Below, piece by piece: positions 8,159-16,704 of a stretch of 64,000 nt of DNA (position 1 is its first letter; the number at the start of each line of letters is the position of its first letter). The DNA is from Alphaproteobacteria bacterium (lineage in GTDB: Bacteria > Pseudomonadota > Alphaproteobacteria > Rhizobiales > CAJQND01): assembly GCA_024227565.1 (NCBI GenBank), contig JAAEUE010000271.1:1-64000 (forward strand), written 5' to 3'. Under the pieces are notes generated by a model, which worked only from the letters and a program-made list of their open reading frames with translations, searched no databases and had not been told where the DNA came from. The position numbers were made by a program, and so were the translations under genes.

Positions 8159-8368
8159 AGATCGGCACTCCGTAGCTGAACTGTTCAAAAAAGCTTACGA
8201 GCGTGCAAGCGGCCAGGCATTGATATGGATCAGGCGGGCCGGCGAAAAGCTTGTCCAATATCAATGCCGCCACCCTGCCCCGGCCCTACTTTTGGCGTCA
8301 TAGAAGGAAGGGTTGAACCTTTTGGGTGTTTCAGTGGAAGAGGCAGAACAGGGCGTTTTGTAACCGCT

Positions 8369-9289
8369 TCACGGGCCCTTTTTCGCGCGCCTGCCAAACT
8401 TCAGGCCCGCAATGGCAATTCCGGTGAGAATGAGCCCGAGCGCAATGTAGGCGTTGGGCGATGGCCGTTCAGCCAGCAGCAACGCGCCCCAGGCCACCCC
8501 GAACGGGGGCACCAGATAATTGATCTGCGAAAAGAAAGCCGCGCCCTGCCGGCGCACAAGGGTGAACAACAAAAGCGTGGCGATCACCGTGTGAAACACC
8601 GCAAGGGCAACGATCGACAGGCTTGAGAGCAAGCTGGGCTCCAGGGTCAGCGGCGCATCAAGCAGAAAGCTCGCCGGCAACAACATCAAGGCAGAGGTCA
8701 TCACCACAGCGGCCGCCAGGCTTTTGGGCGGCAAGCCGGCGAACTGCTTGGTGACGATGGCGTTGATGCCGTAACACACCGCCGCGCTCGCCACCGCAAG
8801 CTGGCGCACGGTTTCCTCGCCCAGGGTCGCCAGCTTGGCCGGGCCGATCAGGATCACCAGCCCCGTAAAGCCCAGCACCACGCCGATGGCCTTGGGCACG
8901 GTGATCTTTTCATCCTTGGTGAACATGTGGGCCAGCACGAGTGTGGTGAGCGGCATCACGGCCATCAAAATGGCCGCCAGACCGCTGTCGATCTCTTCCT
9001 CGCCCCATCCGATCAGCGCAAACGGCAGGGCATTGCCAAACAACGCCGCCATCAGGATCCAGCCCCAAAGCGCGCGGCCCCGGGGAATCTTCTGCCTTGC
9101 CAGGGCGGCCATGCAAATCAGGATCACCCCGGCGATGGTCAAGCGCGCTGCGGTCATGCTCACCGCCGGCATGGTTTCAACCGCAACCTTGATCACAAGG
9201 AAGCTGCTGCCCCAGATGGCCGAGAGCAGAAAAAGCAATCCGTAATCCGCAGAGCCAGGGCCCGAGGGGGCTGGCGATTGAGTGCTCAT
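8369..9289 (-). CDS. EamA/DMT-family transporter
   Basis: A 306-residue polytopic inner-membrane protein with about ten hydrophobic helices arranged as two EamA repeats (first repeat around residues 15-140, second around 155-295). The first includes LLFLLSAIWGSSFLVIKVAV, a typical DMT opening. Such proteins export metabolites or amino acids or act as permeases; the substrate cannot be told. The ATG at 9289 with GGA at 7 nt is chosen over the ATG nine codons upstream. It stands alone between a 210-bp gap and the molybdopterin oxidoreductase gene. Confidence 0.88.
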   Translation of the reverse strand: MSTQSPAPSGPGSADYGLLFLLSAIWGSSFLVIKVAVETMPAVSMTAARLTIAGVILICMAALARQKIPRGRALWGWILMAALFGNALPFALIGWGEEEIDSGLAAILMAVMPLTTLVLAHMFTKDEKITVPKAIGVVLGFTGLVILIGPAKLATLGEETVRQLAVASAAVCYGINAIVTKQFAGLPPKSLAAAVVMTSALMLLPASFLLDAPLTLEPSLLSSLSIVALAVFHTVIATLLLFTLVRRQGAAFFSQINYLVPPFGVAWGALLLAERPSPNAYIALGLILTGIAIAGLKFGRRAKKGP

Positions 9290-9427
9290 GACGTGATCCA
9301 AAGTGGGTGGGCGCATCTGAACGGTGCGCCATGACGGTTAATCACGAAATGGCCTTGTTGTCATGTGGTTTTCAGCCATGAGCCCAGCCATCCACCGGGC
9401 CGCCAAGGTGGCCGCATGCTTGCTGGC

Positions 9428-11503
9428 TTAGGCCCCGACTTTCTCGACGTCGCAGTTTGCATGATACCTGGCCTGCCCGGTTGAAAACGGAAACGCGGTG
9501 AGCGCCTCCTTCGGGAGCACAGAGGCACTGCTTGTCAGCGCATTCAGCCCGGGCCAACCGTCGCGCATCCAAATCACGCCTTGCGGAATGCGCTTCATCA
9601 CCTTGGCTTTGGCAACAAACTCGCCGCGCTCATTGAACATGCGGATCGCGTCACCTGCGGTTATTCCGCGGTCCCCGGCGTCTGAAGGAGACAGCCACAA
9701 CTCAGGCGCTTCCTCACGCGCAGCGAGCGTGGGCAGCGCGCGGGCGTGGTCATAGAAGGAATGAAAGTGCGCGAACGTGCGGCCATGTGCGAACGACAGG
9801 GGATACGCCCCATCGTCACTCTCCGGCGGCTCTGGCAAGGCGGGCAGACCCATGGCGGCGGCGCGGTCTGATCTGAATTCGATCTTGCCAGAGGGCGTAT
9901 TGAACTCAAGGTTTGGGTGGGCGACGTGCGAGATCTGCAACTCTGACCGCCCTCCGGAGGCACGCATTGACGCCACCGTTGCGTGGCCGGTTGCCGGATG
10001 ATCCAGAACCGCGTTGATCGCAGCTTCCTGATCTGGCCATGGATAAACGTCCTCCAGGTCCAGACGCGCTGCGAGCCCCTTGTAGAGATCAAACAGCGGA
10101 CGAACGTCGCCCATAGGCTGCAGGGCCCGATCGGACAAGTAAACGTGGGTGTTGGTGGCTTTGACGCCGATCTCCTCAAGCCAGATCGTGCCCGGCAATA
10201 TGATGTCGGCCACCTCGCGCGTCGTCTGGTTCATGAAGATGTCGTAGCAGACCACAAGCTCGGTGTTCGCGAGGGCCTGGCGCATGCGGTTTGTGTCGGG
10301 AAACGACGACAGTAAATTCGACCCAAGCGTCAGCAACACCTTCACATCGCCCGTTTCCAGAGCCTCCGTGATCTCCTCCATCTGATTGCGCACATAGGGA
10401 CCCGGCGGACGGCGGTCGGCAGCCGTGATGTCAGCAAAACCTGCACCATGGCTCCGCGCCCCGTGGCGTGGGCCAATACCGCATCCGGGGCGGCCGAAAT
10501 TGCCGGTCAGCGCCGGCAGGCACGAAATGGCCCGCGCCGCATGCCATTCATTGTCGCCTTTGTGCAGGGACGAGCCGCCGATGATGATCATGGCTGGATG
10601 GGTCTGCGCATAAGACCTCGAGAAGGCGGCGATCTGTTCGGAGGGAACACCGGTTTCCGCCGCGGCCCAATCGGGCGAATAGGGGCCCACGTGCTGGCAA
10701 AGCTCATCAAAGCCGACAGTGTTTGCCTCAACGAACGAGCGGTCCCAAAGGCCCTCTGCAACAATCACATGCATCGTCGCCAGCGCGAGGGCGCTATCGG
10801 TTCCCGGTTTGACCAGGATCACCTCATCGGCCAGCGTGCTGACCTCTGTCCGGCGCACATCGACGACGACGATCCGGGCCCCGCGCCGCTTGGCGGCATC
10901 CACATGTTTGATCGTGTTGGCCTGGCTGACGGTGTTCGCGCCCCACAGAACGATCAGCTCGGCATGGGCGCTCATGTCTTCCTTGGTTGATGTTTCCAGC
11001 GCGCCGGTTAGCCCGATCCCGAACCCGCCGAGCCCCCAGCAAATCATCGCGGGGTTCCAGTGTTGGCAGCCATAAAGGTTGGCAAAGCGCTCCATCTGTC
11101 CGCGTTTGACGCCCACCCCGTAGTCGTTCACGGCATTGCCGTGTCCCTGCCACAGGCCAACCGCCTCGCGCCCGACTTTGCGCATTTTATCTGCAATCAG
11201 ATCCAGCGCGTCATCCCAGCTCGCCACCTCCCACGTATCGCTGCCCCGCCTCGTGCGGATCAGAGGCGCATCCAGACGCTGAGGGTTTGCGACGATCTCG
11301 TGTGCTGCATTGCCCCGCATACACAGAAAACCGCGACTGTCCGGGTTGTCCTCATCACCGCTGATCGAGAGCAGTTTGCCATTCTCGACCTCAGCCTTCA
11401 TTCCACAAAGTGTCGGATGACAGTTCATGGGGCACATGGTCTGGATGGTTTGGCGTTGCATGGCAGATCCCGTTTGTTGGAGACTGACGGTCGGATCAGC
11501 CAT
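9428..11503 (-). CDS. Molybdopterin-dependent oxidoreductase (DMSO reductase / formate dehydrogenase superfamily)
   Basis: A 691-residue catalytic subunit. The N-terminal iron-sulfur motif has Cys24, Cys28, Cys33 and Cys61 (CPMNC-x4-C then C-MRG), expected to hold one 4Fe-4S cluster. NPAMICWGLGG further on supplies a Cys where the family coordinates molybdenum. The C-terminal molydopterin dinucleotide-binding domain starts around residue 565 (AHGRTFAHFHSFYDH region). There is no Tat or Sec signal, so it is probably cytoplasmic. An ATG at 11461 (residue 15, GGGA upstream) is an equally good start. It is divergent from an acyl-CoA dehydrogenase gene across about 250 bp. Substrate unknown; no partner electron-transfer subunit is adjacent. 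Confidence 0.82.
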   Translation of the reverse strand: MADPTVSLQQTGSAMQRQTIQTMCPMNCHPTLCGMKAEVENGKLLSISGDEDNPDSRGFLCMRGNAAHEIVANPQRLDAPLIRTRRGSDTWEVASWDDALDLIADKMRKVGREAVGLWQGHGNAVNDYGVGVKRGQMERFANLYGCQHWNPAMICWGLGGFGIGLTGALETSTKEDMSAHAELIVLWGANTVSQANTIKHVDAAKRRGARIVVVDVRRTEVSTLADEVILVKPGTDSALALATMHVIVAEGLWDRSFVEANTVGFDELCQHVGPYSPDWAAAETGVPSEQIAAFSRSYAQTHPAMIIIGGSSLHKGDNEWHAARAISCLPALTGNFGRPGCGIGPRHGARSHGAGFADITAADRRPPGPYVRNQMEEITEALETGDVKVLLTLGSNLLSSFPDTNRMRQALANTELVVCYDIFMNQTTREVADIILPGTIWLEEIGVKATNTHVYLSDRALQPMGDVRPLFDLYKGLAARLDLEDVYPWPDQEAAINAVLDHPATGHATVASMRASGGRSELQISHVAHPNLEFNTPSGKIEFRSDRAAAMGLPALPEPPESDDGAYPLSFAHGRTFAHFHSFYDHARALPTLAAREEAPELWLSPSDAGDRGITAGDAIRMFNERGEFVAKAKVMKRIPQGVIWMRDGWPGLNALTSSASVLPKEALTAFPFSTGQARYHANCDVEKVGA

Positions 11504-11757
11504 CGCTTCGACTGTGCGTCAGTGGAAAGCTGCAGCATTTGGAAGGCTGGCCATACCTGCGGCGCGTCCGCTCCATCACACCGACACAACTTGCGAATGT
11601 CAAGGTTCCAGCGGCTGGTGCACTCTGTCGGGAACCGATCACCATCTTGGCTCACGGAGCTCCCCCCAACAGGCAAACCAGCAAATATTTCCAGCGGGCG
11701 TTGACGTTAGACAGGCAATGGCACAGACAAGGGAGCGCGCGAGAAGGACACAAGATA

Positions 11758-12921
11758 ATGCAACTGGCTGAACCTGCATGGATGACCGAGGAACTTTCAA
11801 TCATTCGCGAATCTGTAAGAAAGTTCATCGCAGCCGAAATCGAACCACACTACGAGACTTGGGAATCTGACGGGATCGTTCCGCGCCAAATCTGGAACAA
11901 GCTTGGTGAACAGGGCTTCCTTGCACCCGACATGCCCGAAGGCTATGGCGGGTTCGATGGTTCCTATGAACATATTGCTGTCGTGATCGAGGAATTCGCC
12001 CGTCAGGGTTACTCCACAATTGCCGGAACCATGCTCGGCGTGCACTCCGGTATTGTCGCCCACTACATTCTCAACAACGGAACCGAGGAGCAGAAACAAC
12101 GCTATCTGCCGGGCATGGCCTCCGGCGAGATCGTCGCCGCAATCGCCATGACCGAGCCGGCTGCCGGTTCCGATCTGCAAGGCATCAAGACCACGGCCAA
12201 ACCTGACGGGAACGGGTATGTCATCAATGGGTCCAAGACCTTCATTTCGAACGGTCAGCACTGCGATGTGGTCATCGTTGTCGCCAAAACCGACCCGGAG
12301 GCGCCCGGCTCGAAAGGCACCAGCCTGCTGTTCGTCGACCAAGACGCCAAGGGTTTCAGCCGTGGCCGCAATCTAGATAAGATCGGCCTGCATTCCTCCG
12401 ACACATCGGAGCTTTTCTTCGACAATGTGCGTGTAACCGGTGATGCCGTGCTGGGCGGTTTGAACAACGGCTTTCCAGTTTTGATGAATGAACTGCCGCG
12501 CGAGCGCCTGACATTGGCAACGTGCGCCCTCGCAGCAGTTGAAGGCGCGCTGCAATGGACCATCAACTATGTTCAGGAACGCGAGACGTTTGGCCAGCCC
12601 ATCGCCAAGTTCCAGAACACGCGGTTTAAGATTGCCGAGATGGCCACCGAAGCACGCTCACTTCGCGCCTTCATCGATGAATGCACGCGGCTTCTCTCCA
12701 ACGGCCAGCTCGACACCGCAACAGCCAGCATGGCGAAACTCAAAGCCACCGAATTGCAAGGCGAGGTCACCGACGGCTGCCTGCAGCTGTTTGGGGGGTA
12801 TGGGTATATGCGGGAATTCCCGATCAGCCGCGCCTTCGTCGATGCCCGCGTCCAGCGCATCTACGGCGGCACGTCGGAAATCATGAAGGAAATCATCGCG
12901 CGCGACGTGCTTGGAAGATGA
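11758..12921 (+). CDS. Acyl-CoA dehydrogenase (long-chain / isovaleryl type)
   Basis: A 387-residue flavoprotein that oxidises an acyl-CoA to the trans-2-enoyl-CoA and passes electrons to ETF. Visible signatures are AIAMTEPAAGSDLQGIKTTA (FAD/substrate loop), KTFISNG, and near the C-terminus IYGGTSEIMKEI. The position of the usual MCAD catalytic Glu is Gly here (YGGT), and NELPRERL carries the Glu used as base in long-chain and isovaleryl enzymes. The ATG at 11758 has AAGGA 9 nt upstream; the frame is open further back but without a good start. It is divergent from the molybdopterin enzyme, which hints at a shared oxidation pathway. Confidence 0.92.
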   Translation: MQLAEPAWMTEELSIIRESVRKFIAAEIEPHYETWESDGIVPRQIWNKLGEQGFLAPDMPEGYGGFDGSYEHIAVVIEEFARQGYSTIAGTMLGVHSGIVAHYILNNGTEEQKQRYLPGMASGEIVAAIAMTEPAAGSDLQGIKTTAKPDGNGYVINGSKTFISNGQHCDVVIVVAKTDPEAPGSKGTSLLFVDQDAKGFSRGRNLDKIGLHSSDTSELFFDNVRVTGDAVLGGLNNGFPVLMNELPRERLTLATCALAAVEGALQWTINYVQERETFGQPIAKFQNTRFKIAEMATEARSLRAFIDECTRLLSNGQLDTATASMAKLKATELQGEVTDGCLQLFGGYGYMREFPISRAFVDARVQRIYGGTSEIMKEIIARDVLGR

Positions 12922-12963
12922 AACTTTGGACGCATCGACCGGCATGTAAACGGTCGCAACAGG

Positions 12964-13707
12964 TCAGGGCGCGTTCCTGAACCCGCAAGCCGTCATGAAG
13001 TTCTCATAAAGCTTGGCGGAATCGGCCTTCAGCTGGGGCATCCGTGCATCGGCTTCGGCCTTGAAGCGCTCAAGGGCGCCGGCGCCGGCGGCGTTCTCCA
13101 GAGCGTCAGCATATTCCGGGATAGCGCCCCACATGGGCACGGTCGTCTCGTCGATTTCCACATGATACTGGATCGAGAAGGCCCGCCCGCCAATCGACAT
13201 GGCCTGAACCTGGCAGGCCGGAGTGGAGACCAGAACCCTGGCGCCCTCAGGGGCCTGCAACACTTCGGCGCTGTGCCACTGGAGGCACCAGCTTGTGTCC
13301 GGGATATCTTTAAGGAACGGGCTCTGCTTGCCCGCATCAGTGCGGTGAACCTCCAGAATGCCGATCTCCGGCTCTGCGGCGGGGCCAACCTTGCCGCCGA
13401 GCGCGTCAGCCAGAAGCTGGTGGCCCAGGCACAGACCCATATAGGGCATTTTGAGGTCAACCACCGCGCGGCGGATGGCGGCCTTTTCGGCGACAAGCCA
13501 GGGATTGTCGTCTTCCTGCCAGGTGTCCATGGGGCCGCCCATCACCCACAGGGCGTCATAGCCTTCAAGCTCGGGGATGGCCTCGCCCTCATCGAGCTCA
13601 ACGGCGTCCCATTCAACGCCGTCGGCCGCGAAGTAGTCGCGGAAGGTGCCTGGGTGTTCACAGGCTATGTGTTGGAAGACGAGGAACTTCAGGGGTTTTG
13701 TTGCCAT
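12964..13707 (-). CDS. Class I glutamine amidotransferase-like protein
   Basis: A 247-residue protein with the triad-type elements of class I GATases: GLCLGHQ with nucleophile Cys93, and QYHVE supplying His and Glu late in the sequence. It resembles the free-standing GMP-synthase-like amidotransferases of unknown acceptor. The ATG at 13707 has GGAG upstream. It is the last gene on the minus strand after gmaS-mgsABC, separated from the preceding gene by about 190 bp of palindromic repeats. A role in gamma-glutamyl chemistry of that pathway is suggested only by position. Confidence 0.85.
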   Translation of the reverse strand: MATKPLKFLVFQHIACEHPGTFRDYFAADGVEWDAVELDEGEAIPELEGYDALWVMGGPMDTWQEDDNPWLVAEKAAIRRAVVDLKMPYMGLCLGHQLLADALGGKVGPAAEPEIGILEVHRTDAGKQSPFLKDIPDTSWCLQWHSAEVLQAPEGARVLVSTPACQVQAMSIGGRAFSIQYHVEIDETTVPMWGAIPEYADALENAAGAGALERFKAEADARMPQLKADSAKLYENFMTACGFRNAP

Positions 13708-13728
13708 CTAAATCCGCTCCATTTTCCG

Positions 13729-13856
13729 CCGCATCCCTGGCCGCCTCACCCCGCATCCCTGGCCGCCTCACCCCGCATCCCTGCGAAAGCAGGGATCCAC
13801 TGAAGCGCGCAGCCCGCTCAGAGCTATGGGCCCCTGCTTTCGCAGGGGCGCGGGAA
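13729..13856. repeat. 22-bp tandem repeat merging into a pair of palindromes
   Basis: A 22-bp unit beginning CCGCATCCCTGG occurs at 13729-13750 and 13751-13772. A third partial copy turns into the palindrome CATCCCTGCGAAAGCAGGGA (within 13773-13799). A second palindrome, CCCCTGCTTTCGCAGGGG, lies within 13827-13856. Same family as the 4.0-4.3 kb and 25.6-25.7 kb repeats. Confidence 0.85.
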
Positions 13857-13898
13857 AATGACAGGACCGCGGGAACAACGGCACAGGCACGACGTGCC

Positions 13899-14309
13899 TT
13901 AGAACTTCCGGTATGCCTTGTTGAGCTGAACCATCGGATGGTCCGGCGACATTTGGAACTTGATCAGCATTTCCCGGGCCATCATGTCCCGGTCCTGCTG
14001 GTTCTTAGGCAGCTTGATGCTGTCAGGGATCGCCAGCCAGCCGTTGATGTTGCGGTCGAACACCGCCGGCTTGCCGTCGTCGTAGCCCATATGGACATCT
14101 TCGAGCCAGTTGAGATCGTCCCAGCCCATGAATTCCATATAGCCTGTCAGAAACGGGGTGACCCGGTCATAATCGGGCACCAGGTTCACATCGTAGCGAT
14201 AGCCGATGTGCTGGCCCAGCTCCTTCTCGCGGTCCGATTCCAGCCCATCGCCTTTGATGAACTGATCGACATCCTTGATTTCAGAGCCCTTATAGCTTGT
14301 TCCAGCCAT
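13899..14309 (-). CDS. Conserved-looking small protein in the mgs operon, unknown function
   Basis: A 136-residue soluble, acidic protein without a recognised domain, rich in aromatic residues (for example YMEFMGWDDLNWLEDVHMGY). No signal peptide or membrane segment. The ATG at 14309 has GAGGA 7 nt upstream and lies only 17 bp after the mgsC stop codon, so it is almost surely co-translated with mgsABC. By position it could be an accessory or stabilising subunit of the N-methylglutamate synthase complex. That is inference only. Confidence 0.7.
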   Translation of the reverse strand: MAGTSYKGSEIKDVDQFIKGDGLESDREKELGQHIGYRYDVNLVPDYDRVTPFLTGYMEFMGWDDLNWLEDVHMGYDDGKPAVFDRNINGWLAIPDSIKLPKNQQDRDMMAREMLIKFQMSPDHPMVQLNKAYRKF

Positions 14310-14326
14310 GAGTTTATCCTCGTGTC

Positions 14327-15703
14327 TCAGATATGGTGATAGTCGGCAACGCCAACTGTGTGCTCGGTTCCCGCCAGCGGCACTTGGGCCAGGGCGGAAG
14401 CTTCCATCGTCAAGGCCGCAAGGTCTTCCGGCTCCAACGAATGCACGTTGGTCTTGCCGCAGGCCCGGGCCATCATTTGCGCTTCGATGGTGAGCGTGTG
14501 CAGGAAGTTGTAGACCCGCTCGGCTGCCTCATCGGGGTTCAGCCGCGCCCGCAACACAGGGTCTTGCGTGGCCACGCCCACCGGGCAGCGCCCTGTGTGG
14601 CAGTGGTAGCAATTGCCTGCCTCCACACCCATTTCCCGTTCGAAGTCTGCTTCAGGGATGTCCTTGTTGCAGTTCAGCGCCATCATGGCCGAATGGCCGA
14701 TGGCAATGGCATCAGCGCCCAGGGCAAGAGCCTTGGCCACATCGCCGCCGTTGCGGATGCCGCCGGCATAGACCAGCGAAATCTCGCCGCGCTTGCCGAT
14801 GTCATCGATGGCACGCCGTGCCTGCCGGATGGCCGCCATGCCGGGCACACCGGTTTCTTCCGTCGCCAGGTGCGGGCCGGCGCCAGTGGAGCCTTCCATG
14901 CCGTCAATGTAGATTGAGTCAGGATCGGTCTTGGCCGCCATGCGCACATCGTCATAGACACGGGCAGCACCCAGCTTCAGCTGGATCGGGATCTGCCAGT
15001 CAGTGGCTTCGCGGATTTCCTGGATCTTTAACGCCAGGTCATCCGGGCCCAGCCAGTCCGGGTGCCTGGCTGGTGAGCGTTGGTCGATGCCGGCCGGCAG
15101 TGAGCGCATTTCAGCAACCTGGTCGGTCACCTTCTGGCCCATCAAGTGGCCGCCCAGACCAACCTTACAGCCCTGGCCGATGAAGAACTCACAGCCATCT
15201 GCAAGGCGCAGGTGGTGCGGGTTGAAGCCGTAGCGCGATTGGATGTTCTGGTAGAACCATTTGGACGAATAGCGCCGCTCATCGGGGATCATGCCGCCTT
15301 CACCGGAACACGTTGCCGTGCCGGCCATGGTGGCCCCGCGTGCCAAAGCCGTCTTGGCTTCAAACGACAGGGCGCCGAAGCTCATGCCGGTGATGTAGAT
15401 CGGAATGTCCAGCTCCAGCGGGCGCTTGGCGCGCGGGCCGATGATGGTCTTGGTCAGGCACTTCTCGCGGTAGCCTTCAATGACGAAGCGGGTCAATGTG
15501 CCCGGCAGGAAGGTCAGCTCATCCCAGTGCGGGATTTTCTTGAACAGCGAGAAGCCGCGCATGCGGTAGCGACCCAACTCGGACTTGATGTGGATGTCAT
15601 CCATCACATGCTGATTGAAGATCCAGCTTCTGCCGAGGCTGGTCGTGTCGCGTCCCTTCTTTTTGGACTTCTTTTTCTTCTTCTTTTTCTCGTCTTTAGC
15701 CAT
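14327..15703 (-). CDS. mgsC: N-methylglutamate synthase subunit C (FMN-binding glutamate-synthase-like; GlxD type)
   Basis: A 458-residue protein corresponding to the FMN/Fe-S catalytic region of glutamate synthase. Features are PIYITGMSFGALS, GMEGSTGAGPHLATEETGVP, and a Cys cluster CYHCHTGRCPVG (around residues 385-396) that binds the 3Fe-4S centre. In the N-methylglutamate pathway MgsABC converts the gamma-glutamyl-methylamide nitrogen plus a glutamate skeleton to N-methylglutamate; GlxD of other rhizobia is the same family. The first 17 residues are extremely lysine-rich. It lies between mgsB and the 136-residue protein. The mgs assignment rests on linkage to gmaS. Confidence 0.85.
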   Translation of the reverse strand: MAKDEKKKKKKKSKKKGRDTTSLGRSWIFNQHVMDDIHIKSELGRYRMRGFSLFKKIPHWDELTFLPGTLTRFVIEGYREKCLTKTIIGPRAKRPLELDIPIYITGMSFGALSFEAKTALARGATMAGTATCSGEGGMIPDERRYSSKWFYQNIQSRYGFNPHHLRLADGCEFFIGQGCKVGLGGHLMGQKVTDQVAEMRSLPAGIDQRSPARHPDWLGPDDLALKIQEIREATDWQIPIQLKLGAARVYDDVRMAAKTDPDSIYIDGMEGSTGAGPHLATEETGVPGMAAIRQARRAIDDIGKRGEISLVYAGGIRNGGDVAKALALGADAIAIGHSAMMALNCNKDIPEADFEREMGVEAGNCYHCHTGRCPVGVATQDPVLRARLNPDEAAERVYNFLHTLTIEAQMMARACGKTNVHSLEPEDLAALTMEASALAQVPLAGTEHTVGVADYHHI

Positions 15704-15765
15704 TTTATCTAACTCCCAGTAGGACGCCCGCGGCGCCTTGTTGGTTGTGGGTGTCCCCTACTTGT

Positions 15766-15851
15766 CTCCCTCGGGCTTGACTCGAGGGTCCAGGGCAGCG
15801 GGATCGATGCGCATGGCCCTGGGTCCTCGGGTCAAGCCCGAGGACGACAGT
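15766..15851. repeat. Paired palindromes (CCTCGGG-type) between mgsB and mgsC
   Basis: CCCTCGGGCTTGACTCGAGG (within 15768-15791) and TCCTCGGGTCAAGCCCGAGG (within 15820-15847) are two palindromes that are also complementary to each other. They are about 50 bp apart and fill the mgsB-mgsC spacer. The same family recurs at 49824-49906. It is inserted inside an operon, so it may form a stable mRNA structure that sets relative expression. Confidence 0.85.
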
Positions 15852-15858
15852 AGGTCGG

Positions 15859-16704
15859 TTACAGAACGATCTTCTTCTCGGTTGGCTCAAGATTGTCGTA
15901 GTTCCAGAGCTGCTTGCCCGCGACGATCTTGGTGAAGTGGTCAACGCCCTTCTTGGGCAGAAGCTCGTATTGCTTGAGCTTGCGGGTAAGCCAGGCCTTG
16001 TCCTGATCGGTCAGCTCAGCCGGCACCGCGTCAACGCCGAGATCCCTGATCTCGCCGCCAATGTAGATCGTGCCGTCATACATGCTGTCGCCCAGGTTCT
16101 TGCCTGCATTGCCGCACACCAGCATGCGGCCGCGCTGCATCATGAAGCCGGAGAACGCCCCGGTGTCGCCGCCAACAATGATGCTGCCGCCCTTCATGTC
16201 GATGCCGGTGCGCGAGCCCACGGAGCCCTTGCACACCAGATCGCCGCCGCGAAGCGCTGCGCCGAATGTGGAGCCGGCATTCTTCTCGATGACGATGGTT
16301 CCCGCCATCATGTTTTCCGCGCAAGACCAGCCCACGCGGCCTGTGATGCGCACATTGGGGCCGTCCAGCAGGCCGACGCCGAAGTAGCCGAGGCTGCCTT
16401 CGATGATCAGGTTGAGCCGGTTCAAGATCCCCACAGCGATGGAGTGCTTGGCGCCCGGGTTCTTGATGACGATGGTGCCGTGACCATCGGCCATCAGATC
16501 ACGGATCTGATTGTTGACCTCGTTCGCCTCCATGTTGTCGGCGTTGATTTCGGCGCGCTTGTTGTAGTCCACGTCGAACGCGTCGTGATAGCCATAGCCG
16601 CCCTCGTTCTCGAGGGTGAACATGGTTTTGATGTCCCGGCCGGTGAGCGGCTCGGTATGCATCCCCATTTCATGGGAAACGCTATCTTGGTTCAGGCCTT
16701 CCAT
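15859..16704 (-). CDS. mgsB: N-methylglutamate synthase subunit B (GXGXG beta-helix; GlxC type)
   Basis: A 281-residue protein matching the C-terminal GXGXG domain of the large glutamate synthase subunit. Repeating strands such as GILNRLNLIIEGSLGYFGVG, GRVGWSCAENMMAGTIVIEK and GGDTGAFSGFMMQRGRMLVC form a right-handed beta-helix. This domain supports the ammonia tunnel between the amidotransferase (MgsA) and the FMN subunit (MgsC). The ATG at 16704 has a near-perfect GGAGG 7 nt upstream. The start overlaps the end of mgsA by 13 bp, indicating translational coupling. Confidence 0.86.
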   Translation of the reverse strand: MEGLNQDSVSHEMGMHTEPLTGRDIKTMFTLENEGGYGYHDAFDVDYNKRAEINADNMEANEVNNQIRDLMADGHGTIVIKNPGAKHSIAVGILNRLNLIIEGSLGYFGVGLLDGPNVRITGRVGWSCAENMMAGTIVIEKNAGSTFGAALRGGDLVCKGSVGSRTGIDMKGGSIIVGGDTGAFSGFMMQRGRMLVCGNAGKNLGDSMYDGTIYIGGEIRDLGVDAVPAELTDQDKAWLTRKLKQYELLPKKGVDHFTKIVAGKQLWNYDNLEPTEKKIVL

